Source: Uranotaenia lowii
Lineage: Eukaryota > Arthropoda > Insecta > Diptera > Culicidae
Length of the DNA: 64,000 nucleotides
Direction: 5' to 3'
Assembly: GCF_029784155.1 (NCBI RefSeq)
Contig: NC_073692.1
Location: forward strand, 371,423,160 to 371,487,159
Shown: positions 43,151 to 55,369 of the stretch, piece by piece
Layout: each line of letters begins with the position of its first letter
How positions within the stretch are numbered: position 1 is the stretch's first letter
Notes under the pieces: generated by a model
Database searches by the model: none
The model's input: the letters and a program-made list of their open reading frames with translations, nothing else
What the model was told of the DNA's origin: nothing
Translations under genes and position numbers: made by a program

Positions 43151-44100
43151 AAAAATGAACAACCATTCAATGCAATCAAAACCCAAAAGCTCTAAGTTCT
43201 AATTAAAACAATCATAAAACGGTAACGTTTTCTTTCAACTTCAACTAGCGCCACCGCTGCTGAAAGACGGAAAATCCAGGAAACAGAAAAGTTTGTTTGG
43301 CAAAAAAAATGTATCAAATCCGCCTGCTTCATGACTTTTCTCCTAAAAACCAAATCTCGCGTGAGCTTTCGTTGCGTCGTATGAAACAAAATGAAAACAA
43401 AAAGTTTTATTACGAGAAAAATACAAAAACCGACATAAACTAGTCGCAACTTGAATTTAGAATATTTGTAGCCTGGTCAAAATATTCTATACGTGAAACA
43501 AAAATTTTAAAGTTGTTTTAATATCTTTTGCCGCAGTTTTCTGTGAATTCTTAAGATGTTTCATACGACGTAATTAAAGCTTACGCGAGAAATGCATAAA
43601 TTGGGGCTGAAAGAAAAACAAACGAAAAGACATCCCAACGCTTACCTCGTTGCTCGCCCGCACTCATACAGCCTGAACGTCATCGGAAAAGTGCACTACC
43701 AGGCACCCACGCCACCCACCCACGGGAACGAATCGCATCGTCGTCGTCGTCGTCGTCGTCAGTAGCAGCAGAAGACGCCGCCGCCGCCGCCACCACCACC
43801 ACCAACAGAAGGCCCTTCGTTTTTGGCAGAGTCCTGCGCCCGGCTGCCGGACGGCAGGTCGGAAAAACTCTTGCGAGAAAAGAGAATGGGAGAATCCATT
43901 GTTTGCTGCATTCACTCGACAACAACGACGTTAACAACTGGAAAGGGTGACTTTTCCGCGCGCGTTTTCTCTTTTTCTCCCTCTCTTTCTCTGTTGTTCT
44001 TGGGTGCGTTTTCTGCGACGCGCATTCCCGCGCGCCTGTCCGCGCTCGGTCGGTACCGGGAAAATTTCCCGATGTGGGAGGGGGACCCATTTGCAAGGTG
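43151..44100. other. Upstream region with trinucleotide microsatellites
   Basis: AT-rich up to 43640, then GC-rich with CGT repeats (about 43738-43762) and GCC/ACC repeats (about 43774-43804). Long frames on the minus strand are products of these repeats. It probably contains the promoter of the transcript with the exon at 44468. Confidence 0.5.
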
Positions 44101-44512
44101 TGAGCTTTCCGGTCTAGCAGAGAGGAAAGGGAACAACAATACAACAACTTCTCATCCTTAAATCGGGCGCCGTCGTCGTCGTTGTCGACGACGTCGTCTC
44201 CGCTCCGGCCCTCTAGTGCCATTTCTCAATTCGGACCGATACATTTCCGAGAGACAAGTCAAATCGTGCGGTTGTTTCCTCCGATTGTGTGCAGCAGCAA
44301 CTCGACGCTTGTGCTGATACCGTGAAAAAAGAAAAATGGTTCCGGGATAGAGGAAAATCCTTTGTCAAAGTAGTGCCGTTGGTTGTCAAAGACTTTCCCT
44401 GGTCAGTGTGAATCAAGGTAAAGGAAAAATGTAGAACGGCATTGTGTTCCAAGTGTGTACCGCGCTAATGGATAACTTTCTCAAAATGGATAGCTTTGTC
44501 AAACCGGAAAAG
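44101..44512 (+). CDS. Putative first coding exon of a host gene (15 codons) with 5' leader
   Basis: GC-richer, low-repeat sequence. ATG at 44468 (context GCGCTAATGG) opens MDNFLKMDSFVKPEK and meets a perfect donor GTGAGTAG at 44513. The remaining exons are not visible in the window, so this would be the start of a gene with a very long first intron. Product unknown. The CDS part is 44468-44512. A TCAGT initiator-like motif is near 44403. Its donor context (AAG^GTGAGTAG) resembles that of the exon ending at 60240. Confidence 0.42.
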
Positions 44513-44513
44513 G

Positions 44514-46000
44514 TGAGTAGATATGTGGTTTTGCTCCATTTTAGCTTGTAAACATATGCAGCCCCCTTGCGGAAGCAGGAACCGAAAAAAAACAAAGCAG
44601 CAACCACAACCCTCCGGGTGCCACACAGATTTTTGGGAGGGTGGCCCTTTTTCTGTGGAACCATTATTTTTTCCTTTCTTGTCATGGGTCCCAGCTTGCT
44701 TGGATGATGATGATGTCCTCCTGCTGCTGACTGAAAACGACGACGGTGTGGTTGCACCTAGCTGGTGGGAGGTGGGCCCAAATGATTTTTTTTCCACCTT
44801 CCGACGCTGGCAAGGTGGAAAAATGGATGCCGCCGCTGTCTAAATCATAGCGCCTACTGGGTCGCGCTTAACGGGATTATCGATTTTTCCACCCTCCCGT
44901 TTGCTACTGCTGCTGTTGTTGTTGTTTTTATTAGCCTGAGTTGCTACTGGAATGATGATGGCTGCTCCCTGCGTCGTCGTCGTCGCCGACGCCATCGACG
45001 GGGACGTCGGACGAAACCGAGAATAATGTGTGAAAATTGTGTAGAAATGTGGTGGCAGCGGCTGTGGCGGTTTTGGTTATTTATGGACCCAAAACAAAAA
45101 GCGGGCTATCCAGGCCAGTCCGTTTCACTCAGATAGACGCCACGGCCCACGGTTGTGGGGAATAACAGGATGTTTGTTGGTTATTTTTAGAATCGGAACG
45201 GTTCATTCATAAAAATTCTGGAAGGCTGCTGCAATTGGGCGGACGGAAAATGCGAAATCAGGACTCTTTCTAACATTGACTCTCTAGTCTGTGGACAAGA
45301 AGAATTTATTGTATGAAGTTCTAATTTTTTTTAATCCTCCGTAAAATTTTTCGCGTTTTTCCAAACAAAACGTCAAATCCAAACCATGGAACCTGAATCT
45401 CCTTCAAAAATCTGCAAGAATTGTATACTTTATTTGGACCAAAACCGAAACGTTTAAGCCTACAGACGTACACTGAGAAGCATAACTCAAATGTGATATT
45501 TAGATTTTACAAAGAAACATTATTCTACGTAATTGTGTCACTTTCAATAACTCAAAGATTGGCTCAAGTTTGGGTGTTCTCGGGCTTAGATTTCTTCGCG
45601 ATCGCGTCGCTATTAATGGGTTAACATATTCTTCTCAGTTTTTCGAAATTTCTCGAAATTTACAAAAAACTTTTAATTTGAAAAATTCAAAACATTTACA
45701 AAATTAGCAAAAAGTATAAAAACGACAAAAAAATAACGAAAATGAAAAAAATATTTAAAAATGTCAAAAATAACATAAACTAAGCAAAGCATAATAATTA
45801 CAACTGTTACAGAAATGACAAAAATAATAAAATGAAGAAAATGAAAAAAAATCATAAAAATAACAAAAAAAACAAAATAAGGCTCTGCGAGCCAAAGGGG
45901 TATGAGTAAACAAAAGATAATTTCGAGTAAACATGATTATAAGTTTTGTGTTTGGAAAATTATCATATATTTTTTGAAAAAAAATATTTTACTTACGAAC
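44514..46000. other. Putative intron DNA, no gene seen
   Basis: Moderately GC-rich to about 45160, with CGT and GTT repeats, then AT-rich. At 45700-45890 there is a degenerate stretch with GACAAAAATGAC-like words reminiscent of the 9-bp satellite. Confidence 0.5.
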
Positions 46001-46007
46001 GTAATAG

Positions 46008-46335
46008 CACTGATCACACTGACATGACAACCATTTTCATTGATTCACCTTCAACCATTTTCCGTTTAATTTAATTCGTCAGATTTTGTAGGTTCGCAAT
46101 ACCGACGGCAGGTGGCGAAACTGAAAAATGTGACAAAAATGCCCTGTAGGAAAAATGTACCTGTTTAGCCCGATTTTATGGTAGAAACTGCCTGTTTTTT
46201 TAAAGTTGGGTGGCATTTCCTAACTGGGATAGCATTTCTTCAAATCGATCGATGCGCACTCTGGAATCGATATTGCGTACTGTTGGAAAAATTATCCAAA
46301 ACACGAAATCGAGTGTCCAGTCAGTATGGTCAGTG
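46008..46335. mobile_element. Non-autonomous DNA transposon, 7-bp TSD (copy 2)
   Basis: TIRs CACTGATCACACTGAC and GTCAGTATGGTCAGTG. The perfect duplication GTAATAG is at 46001-46007 and 46336-46342. Internal sequence matches copy 1 at 11836-12192 with a few indels. Confidence 0.92.
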
Positions 46336-46612
46336 GTAATAGCACAGTATAATACAGACTGGACACTCTTTTTCAGTATTTCGCAAATGTTATAGGCACA
46401 GAGGCGCGTCGATCTGACACCATCGAAGCTGGCGGTTTTAATTTGGTAAAATTTTAAAAGTTGAAATGCAAGTTGCCATGTTTTTAATGGTTAGATGCAA
46501 TGTCGATACCAGATGGCAGTGCAATCACTTAAAAGTGCTTTTACGAAAAATTGGGAAGAATTTTTTATGAAGAGTCATGTCTGTGTAAGTCTGTGATAAT
46601 AGTATGTAAATC

Positions 46613-46685
46613 ATGGGCGGCCAAAGCAAGGCCCGCGGGCCACATGTGGCCCGCGACCAACTTTTTGTGGCCCGCGAAGCTCATT
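46613..46685. mobile_element. hAT-like terminal fragment
   Basis: GGCGGCCAAAGC followed by the palindromic GCCCGCGGGCCACATGTGGC and more GGCCCGCG blocks. This pattern is typical of one hAT-type (Charlie-like) terminus. No matching second end or TSD was found, so it is tentative. Confidence 0.4.
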
Positions 46686-46689
46686 TTGG

Positions 46690-48756
46690 AAGAGTCATGT
46701 TCTAAGAATTGATAGATTTTTTTTGTCTGCGTGTATTATTTGGAAAATTATATCTTAATCTACTCTAACTAAATTCAAAACAAAGATATGAAAATCTCTT
46801 TAAGTGATTTGTTGAAAGGGGTAAAAGTGTTTAAAAACTTATTTCGCTTTCAAATTGTTGTGTTTGGCCATTTTCCATACATTTTCCGAACATTTGCAAT
46901 TTTCTTTCAAACGTAAAAGAATGCGAATATAATTTTAAAAATCTAAAAAATTCAACATGGAGAATCGTTTGGCATTATTTACTCAAAATAGATCATTTTT
47001 GCACTTATATCTCTTTGGTTCTGCGGGCCTCATATAATTTTACGAAAAAGATAATGGTCACTGTATAAAAAAAACAATTACAATAACCATTTTTAAATTA
47101 TCAAAATACTATGGTATTTGATACACTATTGTAAACTCCATCAAACATTTTTCAATGTTTCCCGATTGGTTTTTGGTGACTGCATATCATCGGTATGAAG
47201 AGCATTTAAGCGGACTCTAGTTTTAATATTGAGGAGTTAAGATAGTCTTTGAAAATTAGTAAGGTCTTATCAAAATCGTTTAAAAATCGTAAAAAAATAC
47301 CGAAGCATATCAACATCATAATTAAAATTATAAATTTACAACTTCAACCATTTGTAACATGAATTCTATTTCAACAACGTTGTTCATCCATCCAAATTTA
47401 ATAACTTTTGCAAACGTGTTCTGTATTTATGAACATCAAAAAAGGAAAACTAGACAGAATTTACAGTTGAGTAGCAAAATTTGGTACTGACAAATCTCTC
47501 ATAAGAACGACTTTTTCTAAGCAAAATTTTGGATTGAAAAAGGTGCAATGATTAAAAAAGACTCAAATTCGTATTCATCCTGTTTATAGAAGTCTTTCCA
47601 AATTCACTTTTCACACCGAGACATTGAAAAATTTGGAAAGAGTTGGATTGAGTTGAGGTTGAGGTCCGTACTTTGAAAAATCGATATTTAAGATATAACT
47701 GGAGTTCGTTTCAACAATACCATTCTGCTTTTTATATTTGTCTATAAATTTTTTCTAAGGAGAACGGCAAACTTCAAAACTGTGGAAAATAGGCGTTAAT
47801 TTTTTTTATATTTGTAGACCATAAAATTTACTTTATGTCCATTGTAGTTACGCCATTTGACATTTCTAGGATGAATAAACCGATGAGATTTTAAATGCCT
47901 TGAAAAGATTGCGACGTACATACATAAGTTGGGAGTTATAATTCATATCGTACAGCGTAATATTTATAGTATCTTTCGAATGGGGCAAAATTTCAAATGA
48001 TATACAATTAACAAAAACGACTTTTTAAGACAAATCTATACTGAGGTTGTCAGAATTTTTTCAACACGTACCAAGGCCGGAAAAATCCGGACTATTTTCA
48101 TCTAAAAACCTGGCAAAATCCGGGCATTTGATTTTAAAATTGTCGAACAAAACTACAGGCAATATCAAAAGAAAATCGATAACAAAAAAACTTGAAAAAA
48201 AGTCCATCAAATGCTATCAGAAGATTTTAAATCATATTTGAGGCTTCCACAAAACCTTTCATAATTTTTTTTTTGTTCGATTTGGCAAAAAAGATGATAA
48301 AATCCGAGCATTTTTCAATAAAATCCGGGTAAACAAGCTGGACCGGACTTTTCCCAAATTTTGAATTGAATATCCGGGCAAACCCGGATAAAGTTTTGCA
48401 ATCTGGCGAGCTTTGTCAAAAAGTACGTTTGGAGATCTACATTTTGATAGGACAAAGTAATCTGAATGATATTAAGATCTCAAGAAAATGAGAAAAAAAA
48501 ATAACATTTTCCTACAAACTTTCCCGAAACATCGCGGTATTCAAAATTCGATACCGAAATATTTTTATAGCGCTTTCAAAAATCTGTAATTATGTATTAA
48601 TATTTTTCTTTTTTTTTTTAATACTCCAGAACAATTTGTTTTTTTTTTGCCCGCAAGCCAATTTCATTTCTGAAATTTTGCCACCCATGATGTAAATAAA
48701 AAATCTGAATAAAAATCTGAAAAAAACACCGAAAGAAGCTCAATATGAAGAATTGC
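46690..48756. other. AT-rich putative intron DNA, nothing recognised
   Basis: About 2 kb of low-complexity AT-rich sequence with only short frames and no recognisable protein, RNA or paired terminal repeats. Confidence 0.55.
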
Positions 48757-48985
48757 CACCGCCCGTGGCGTAGAGGACAGCCTTCAAGTCTTCTAAGCCA
48801 GGGGGTGTGAGATCGAATCCCGGTCACGGCATACATAATACACTTTTGGTGGGTTGGTGGTTTTAGCATTTGTAAGATGCTAGCCATCATATCCTCGTAA
48901 GATGTACGCTTAGAGTTAAGAAAAAAAGGAATCTCTTCGAGGAAACATCATGTTTCATTGAGATCCTGTATGTGTTTGTGTTCGT
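48757..48985 (+). mobile_element. tRNA-derived SINE (or tRNA pseudogene with tail)
   Basis: Pol III A-box-like TGGCGTAGAGG near 48774 and B-box-like GATCGAATCCC near 48811 lie in a degenerate tRNA fold with a TCT-like anticodon region, beginning about GCCCGTGG. The acceptor and T stems do not pair properly. A tRNA-unrelated tail of about 150 bp with TCTCTTCGAGGAAACATC follows. It fits a SINE rather than a working tRNA. Confidence 0.65.
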
Positions 48986-49263
48986 TAATCGTACGTCATT
49001 ATTAACTCGAAATCGATCATTTTTGCGTGTATACCCCTCCGCCTCAAATATCAACAATTACTGAAGTGACAAAATTAACAAAATAGAAAAAAATGAGAAA
49101 ATTCTCAAAAATGGCACATAATGTCAAAAATGATAAAATTAAAACAAATGACAACATTGACGAAAATGACAAACATAACAAGAAGCCATAAATGACAATA
49201 ATGGTCAACACCACCAAGATAACAAAATGGCATAAACGACAAAAAAGATAAAATTAATAAATA
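48986..49263. repeat. Degenerate satellite-like A-rich tract
   Basis: Words such as GACAAAATTAACAAAA and GACGAAAATGAC occur without a fixed period. This may be a decayed relic of the 9-bp satellite or the sequence from which it grew. Confidence 0.45.
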
Positions 49264-50446
49264 CAGGCTCCTTTCGTTTTTGGCAACACGCTCGAGAATT
49301 TTGTATTGCCAAAATCGAACGGTTTTTTCATCAACTTTTTTCTTACCTATTAATTAAAATAAACCATTGTTATTATTATTAACTCAATTTTTCATCATTT
49401 TTAGATACTTTTAGGTAATTTTTTGTTATTTTTTATCATGTTTTAGACTTATTCAGACCTTTTTTTGTTATGTTCAGAATGTTTGTTATTTTCATCATAC
49501 AGACCCCTTTCGTTTTTGGCAACGTTCGATTTTGGCAACATTCGATTTTGGCAACATTCGATTTTGGCAACATCCGATTTTGGCACATGTGCCAAAATCG
49601 AACGGTTTTTAGAAACAACATTACCTTTTAGTTTTCGTTATAACAGGACCAATTAAATTTAGACAAACACCATAAATACGTTTTTATGTTCTGAAATGGT
49701 GATAAAAAGCAACAATAAAAACAAGTTTTTTTTTTCAATTTGTAAAGTACTCAAAAATAACAAAAAGTCGGAAAATTCAAAAAGTTAAAAAAAATTCAAA
49801 CAAATGACTGAAAATGACAAATTACAACTAAAAAATTATGAAGAATGACAAAAACAGCAAATATGGCAAATGAAAACCAACATTATCAACAAAAAAAGAA
49901 AAGTGGAAAATGCATCAAAAACATGATGAAAAACATTAAAATGACTACAAATGGTCGGAAACTGATTAAAAATAACGTTTTTGGTAGTAGTAATAGTCAT
50001 TTTGTAAAAATAACTGAAAAATAAAGTTGAGAAAAAAACCGTTCGATTTTGGCAACATTCGCTTTTGGCAACACAAAATGTACGGGCATGTTGCCAAAAT
50101 CGAACGGGGTCTGTATTTGTTATTTTTGTCATTTTGCTTCTTCTCATAGATGTGTTTTGTCATTTCTATTCTTTTGTTTGTATTTGTTTTTGAGTTTTTT
50201 GAAATTTCTACGTTTTTCGTCATTATGGAATGCTTTTTTTTTTTTTGAATTTTTTGTTTTTGATGCTATATTTTTTCAACATTCCAAAATATAAAAACGT
50301 ATTTTTGGTGTTTGTCTAAGTTATAGGGGTCCTGTTATAGCGAAAACTATTTGGTAATGTTGTCACAAAACACCGTTCCATTTTGGCACATGTGCCCAAA
50401 TCGGATGTTGCCGAAATTGAATGTTGTCAAAAACGAACGGGGTCTG
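49264..50446. mobile_element. TTTTGGCA-family TIR element, outer copy, TSD TA
   Basis: Ends CAGGCTCCTTTCGTTTTTGG and CGAACGGGGTCTG, flanked by TA (49262-49263 and 50447-50448). Subterminal CGATTTTGGCAACATT motifs occur on both strands. It is interrupted by a second copy of the family (49500-50113). No coding sequence. Confidence 0.8.
49500..50113. mobile_element. TTTTGGCA-family TIR element, inner copy (614 bp), TSD TA
   Basis: Ends CAGACCCCTTTCGTTTTTGG and ATCGAACGGGGTCTG with TA (49498-49499 and 50114-50115). The left subterminus has four tandem TTCGATTTTGGCAACA-like units. The interior is AT-rich with AAAATGACAAA words. Confidence 0.85.
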
Positions 50447-50448
50447 TA

Positions 50449-50650
50449 TGTCAAAATATTATAAATTCGACAAAAACGAAATATGACAAAATTGAAAAAA
50501 AAATATTATTACAACAATGAAAAGGTGACAAAAATGAAGAATATGGAAATAAATGATAAACATTACTAAAATGGAAAAAAAACAAAAACTAGAAAAAATT
50601 AAAAAAGTTAAATGAAGACGTGCGATTCTGAAAAGAAAAGCACTGAAACG
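50449..50650. repeat. Degenerate A-rich tract between TIR elements
   Basis: Satellite-like words (GACAAAAATGAAG) without a strict period. Confidence 0.4.
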
Positions 50651-50652
50651 TA

Positions 50653-50923
50653 CACAGCAAAATTAGTTCCTGTAAAATTATGCAAATGTCCTGTAACAAA
50701 ATGGAGCAGGACATTTACCGTAATTTTACAGGTCGAAAAACAAATTACGTGACATTTAATTTTTAGTGTACAACTTTTTTACAGGACATTTGCTGGAATA
50801 ATAAATGAATCTTCGTTAACTTTTAAGGAAACAATATAAAATTATACGTTTTGTTAATTACAGGTCGATTTATTTTAAAGGTTGCAGTTTCAGTGACACG
50901 TAATTGTAAAAATTTTTTTTGTG
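50653..50923. mobile_element. Short TIR element with CCTGTAAA motifs, TSD TA
   Basis: Starts CACAGCAAAATTAG and ends AAATTTTTTTTGTG, with TA at 50651-50652 and 50924-50925. Motifs ACAGGACATTT and TTTACAGG/CCTGTAAA repeat on both strands. 271 bp, non-coding. Confidence 0.65.
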
Positions 50924-50925
50924 TA

Positions 50926-53505
50926 ATATGATTGACGTACTTCAATAGAAAAATCATGTGAGTTCTAAACTTTAAACTATGTTTTCAGATTTCTTCCAAT
51001 CAGTCCAAAAAATATGAAACTCGGAATTTAGAGTTCAGAAAACAGAACTAAGTAACCAGATCAGAATATGAATTCTAAGCTCAGTTTTAAATTTAGCCAA
51101 TAGTAGGCCGACGGAAGACAATGATTCACCCAACCCACTTAATAACCACCCTAGAACCCAAACAATCTTCAATGGGCCAGTTTTCTAAGCGCCCCCCGTT
51201 CACTCATCGTGAACCCCCAAAACGGGTTTGAAAACTTCTTCCACAAAACTCCTCATTGTGGAATAAATTATCGCCCTCCTACCTACCCACTAGGAACTAA
51301 TTGACTGACTGGCCCGGTTGGGTGAAGATGCTGTCCAAAAACAAAAAATAAATAAAACAGAAAATACGGCCCACCGCAGTCGCAACCCACAGCCTGCTCA
51401 AACGGCTTTGTACCACCTTCATTGTCATCAACTTCATCATCAGCGCCTGTCGGCGGTGCGATGACTGTCGTCGTCAATGTCATCGGCGCCTCTCACAACC
51501 ACCAGCTTATTTTCTTATAGGTACACCTACCTACTTGCTTACACACACACAAAGGTGGAAGAAAGGAAAAAAATAGCAACAGGAAAGGAGTCATTTTCCC
51601 TCCTCAACCACCCCCTCAGAATATGCGCTCGAATCCACATTTACGGTGGGGCGGCCGAATGCAGCTTGATTTTCCCGGAAGAAAAACAAAAAGGAAGTAT
51701 TCTCATTTATATGGAAGGAATAGAAACTTTTTCGGTTCTTTCTATCTCGATCTCACTCTAGGTCGTTCTTTAGTTCTCTTAACGCCTAATGTTCGACAAA
51801 CAAGAGAAACGAGAAAAACAACAACACAAAAAAACATGATCCTCGGCGAAGGAACGATGCCGACGGATCGTTTTTTTTTGGCTTGTTTCTTGGTATTAGT
51901 TCCAGGCTCCTTGTCGCGTTGTGATGATGAGTTCAATGATGATGATTTCACCCAAGGCTATGTATGTATGAGGAAAAACGAGTGAGGCGAGTGGATGAGG
52001 GAGGATGCATTCCAGGACAAACCGAATATTGTCACTGGCAGTGACGGACGACAAAAGTGCATCCAGCCAGATGACTACTGACGGCAATCTTTCGTTTTTT
52101 TTTTTTGTGTTCGATCTTCGCACTCTATCATCTTCGACTATCTTGAAACGCTTGAAACACCCAATCAACACCCTACAGGCGGCATCCTTGCAACGCTGTG
52201 TGGGTGAGGATTGTTGTCTGATTTTCTTCTACTTTTGCTGGGTGGATTTCCTTGCGAGTAGAAACATTGATGCTCATTGAAATTGTTCGATTATTTAGTT
52301 GATTTTGTTTATTAAAACTTTTCGAATCTTTGCGATCTACTAATCTACAATAAGTTGCGCGACCACGTTGCTTGCTCGAAATGCTGGGCTGGGTTGGGTG
52401 GCTGGCTGAGTTCACCCCGCGTCCGCCAACCCCGCTGGAATCATCTTCAGGCAGGGACGGCCTTCTTTGATTGTGTGCGTTTGCATGAAGCTCAGCATTT
52501 TCGCACCGGGTAGGGTGACCATCTGCAACTTTTTTCATCATTTCGGTAAATCTTCGCCAGCTGGTGCGTGCATGTTCATATAAGCTTTCGAAGGCACCGT
52601 GCTTGTGCCCATAATCGAAAAACGCGGGGATCTAACCAGTAAACTTTTTATTTGTAAATTTGTTTTAATTTGCTTCTTTTAATAATTGAGAACAAAATTA
52701 AAACAACATTTTTGCAAAATAAAAACAGTTTACGGTTTGGAATCAGGCCACCATAGCGAAATTTTTCAAAATTGTTGAATATTGCTAAAATTTTCAGTTG
52801 CGGAAAAAGACAAAATTAATCATCAAAAATGGCTAAATTATCAAAATCCTGCCTAAGAAAGTTTATTTGTCAAAATGAAAAAAAAATCAACAGAATTGTT
52901 AAAGCTAAAAATTGTTACTTTAATATGTTTGGTGAGCCTACTTGGTTGAATAATTGTACTGAATCAAAGTTGTCGAAAGATTCTCTAAAATTCAACCAAG
53001 GTATCGTGGTTAAATTAAAGAGAATCTTTCGATTGATTGTCCAAATTATGAAAAAAAATTGAAACATTCAAAATCGTTATAATTGTCAAACTTATATACT
53101 AACATTTTCAAAATTTTCTGAATTATAGAAAAATCGAAAGAACCAACCTCGTTCAAACCTCCAATTTGTTCGATATGCCGAAGTTGTATTTAAATTATAA
53201 AAATGTAATAAAATTGACAGAAATTCAAAACCAAAATCAGCGAAAATGTCGTAATGAAAACTTTGATAAAAAAATTATCAAAAAGTCAAAATTTTCAATA
53301 TTATCCAAATTTTAGTTATCAAAATTTTCAAATTTGTCAAAATTGTCAAAAAATTGAGAATCGATTATTTCCAAAATTTTGAGAATCTATCAAAATTGTT
53401 CAAATTGTCAAAAATATCCGTTAAGACACAATTTCTTAATATTTGTGTTTCTAAATTGATTGAAAAATTAATTGTGAATGTTTCTGTCTAAATGATCAAA
53501 ATAGA
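50926..53505. other. Putative intron or intergenic DNA, no gene seen
   Basis: A GC-richer low-repeat island at about 51100-52600 is flanked by AT-rich sequence. Frames in the island (for example 51477-51985) lack conserved features or splice structure. It might hold regulatory elements of the surrounding transcript. 52800-53470 is AT-rich low complexity. Confidence 0.45.
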
Positions 53506-53509
53506 CTGT

Positions 53510-53710
53510 ACTGCATAACGGGTGTTCGCTACGAATCCGGCAGGAACGGGATAGGCAGAGGTGTAAAGAGCGATCTGGCGAATGGGGGATGTCCGAGAAG
53601 TTGGAAAATGGTTGCCATGGAACGAGTGAATTATAAGAATTATGTTCATCGAGCTGTGTCGTGACACGGAAAACAATTATTATTATTATAATTAAAATTT
53701 ATTAGAGAAC
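53510..53710 (+). mobile_element. Possible non-LTR retrotransposon 3' end
   Basis: GC-richer block reading LRIRQERDRQRCKERSGEWG in one frame, the kind of tail seen at the end of some LINE ORF2 proteins. It is followed by TATTATTATTATAATT, which resembles a microsatellite-type LINE 3' end. Too short to classify. Confidence 0.35.
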
Positions 53711-54096
53711 TTTTAACCGCCCGGGTCATTCGGGTCTGTCGGAAAACAATGAAAATAAATAAAATATACACCCGATCGGCAAAATTATAAAGATTCCTCA
53801 AAATTGTTAAAATGCACAAAGTTTTCAAAATTGCCACCATTGTTAACCATTTAATGCAAAACTTTTTTTTAATAAGGAATAGAAAGTACTGATTAAGTGA
53901 ACAGTATCATTTTAATTCGAAAAACATTCCACCAAACATTGGCAAATAGGTGCAAGAAGATGATTTTGATTGATTGAGTCTGTAAAATTTAATGAGATGT
54001 CAAAAGCTGTTGGAATAACACCGATTTTCCAAAAAAATTAAATAAAAAAAAACAAAAAAAAATAAAAATTTGGTTTTTGCCATTTTTTAACTTACA
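53711..54096. other. AT-rich DNA, nothing recognised
   Basis: Low-complexity AT-rich spacer before the next TIR element. Confidence 0.5.
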
Positions 54097-54567
54097 CAGA
54101 CCCCGTTCGATTTTGGCAAATGAACAGTGTTTTAAAACTACATTTGTTAACATTTGGCGCTTTTACAGGACCAAAAAAATTTAGACTCAATTAATTTTAA
54201 TTCAATGTTGTTTAATATGGTTTAATGATCTTGAATGTTATATAACAATTATGTATAAGCTAAATAAAAAAAAAATAATAAAGTTCTACAAAATGACAAT
54301 TTTTTAAACTTTTTAAAACAAATACCTACAAACAAAAGATTTAAAAAGATAAAAAAGTAACTAAGAAATTACTGAAAATTACAAATATGGCAAAAATATC
54401 AAACATGATAAATGAAATTAAAAAAAAAAAGTTTCTGAAGTATGGCAAAAAAATACTGAAAAATGTCAGAAATTGACGAGAAATAACTTAAATTAGGTAC
54501 AAGTAAAGAAAAACGAGAAAATCCCATTCGATTTTGGCGGGTGTGTTGCCAAAATGCAGCGGAATCT
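54097..54567. mobile_element. TTTTGGCA-family TIR element, third copy (degenerate)
   Basis: Left end CAGACCCCGTTCGATTTTGG and right end TTGCCAAAATGCAGCGGAAT plus CTG. The duplication at its edges is no longer identical. The interior is AT-rich. Confidence 0.7.
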
Positions 54568-55077
54568 GTGTTCTTTTATATCTTCCAGAAACTCATAATA
54601 CAGTTAAGGAAATATTATGATTTTAATACCTTTTAATCTATAAAAAAAATTGTGAATATATGACTGATAATGTAGAACAGCAAAATTTTTGAAATTTGAA
54701 AAAAATGGTTAAAATTGTCAAAATTTTGAAAAATTTAAAAAATTGCCACAACTGCCAATGCATATATTACAAATCAGACCAATTTGACATTTGAGCGATT
54801 TTTTTTATTTTCTTCTATTTTTCAGCTCCAGCTCTCTCTAAATGAAGAGACTACATTCAGAAATGAAAAAATTTAAAATATTATTTTTCATGCTTTTTCA
54901 AGCTTTACCGCGCATATTCACAGTGTTATTTCTCTGGGTGTAATAACTGGGATATTTCTTGCCGAGAAAAATCAAGGTTATTAAAATTTTCGACATTTCG
55001 TGGTAGAAAACAAAGTTTCAGCCAGGACGCTTGAAACTGAGCTAATCGCTTATTTAAGCATCTGTTATATTAAACAG

Positions 55078-55218
55078 CGGTCAATTAATTAAACCACGTG
55101 TTGGACAATTAAAGAAAAATGCGTGTATTCTTACTGATTATGTCTTATTAAAATTTTATTTGTTTCCCCTAGCAACTCAAAGTCTAGGCTAACTAGATAT
55201 TATTTTCTGCCTCGGTAG
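55078..55218 (-). repeat. Gypsy LTR fragment (left)
   Basis: Matches 57826-57985, with shared blocks AAACCACGTGTTGGA and ATTTTATTTGTTTCCCCTA. The two copies flank integrase remnants in direct orientation, as LTRs would. Confidence 0.75.
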
Positions 55219-55369
55219 CATCTCCCCTTTAAGCTAATAGCAGATTTAGTCATCTAACTTCCTTGGAAGACGCACAGATCGCCGAGGACTTTGTTGTAAT
55301 GGAGTTGAACATGAAGATGGATCAGGTTCCTGGAAGCCGGGCCGAAGTGTTCATTCAAGATCAGGATAA

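Noticed and set aside
43680..44222. 180-codon minus-strand frame with Asp and Ala runs
   Set aside because: Runs come from CGT and GCC microsatellites; the frame shows no domain.
48771..48842. Functional tRNA gene
   Set aside because: A- and B-box-like motifs exist, but the acceptor and T stems do not pair; better read as a SINE head.
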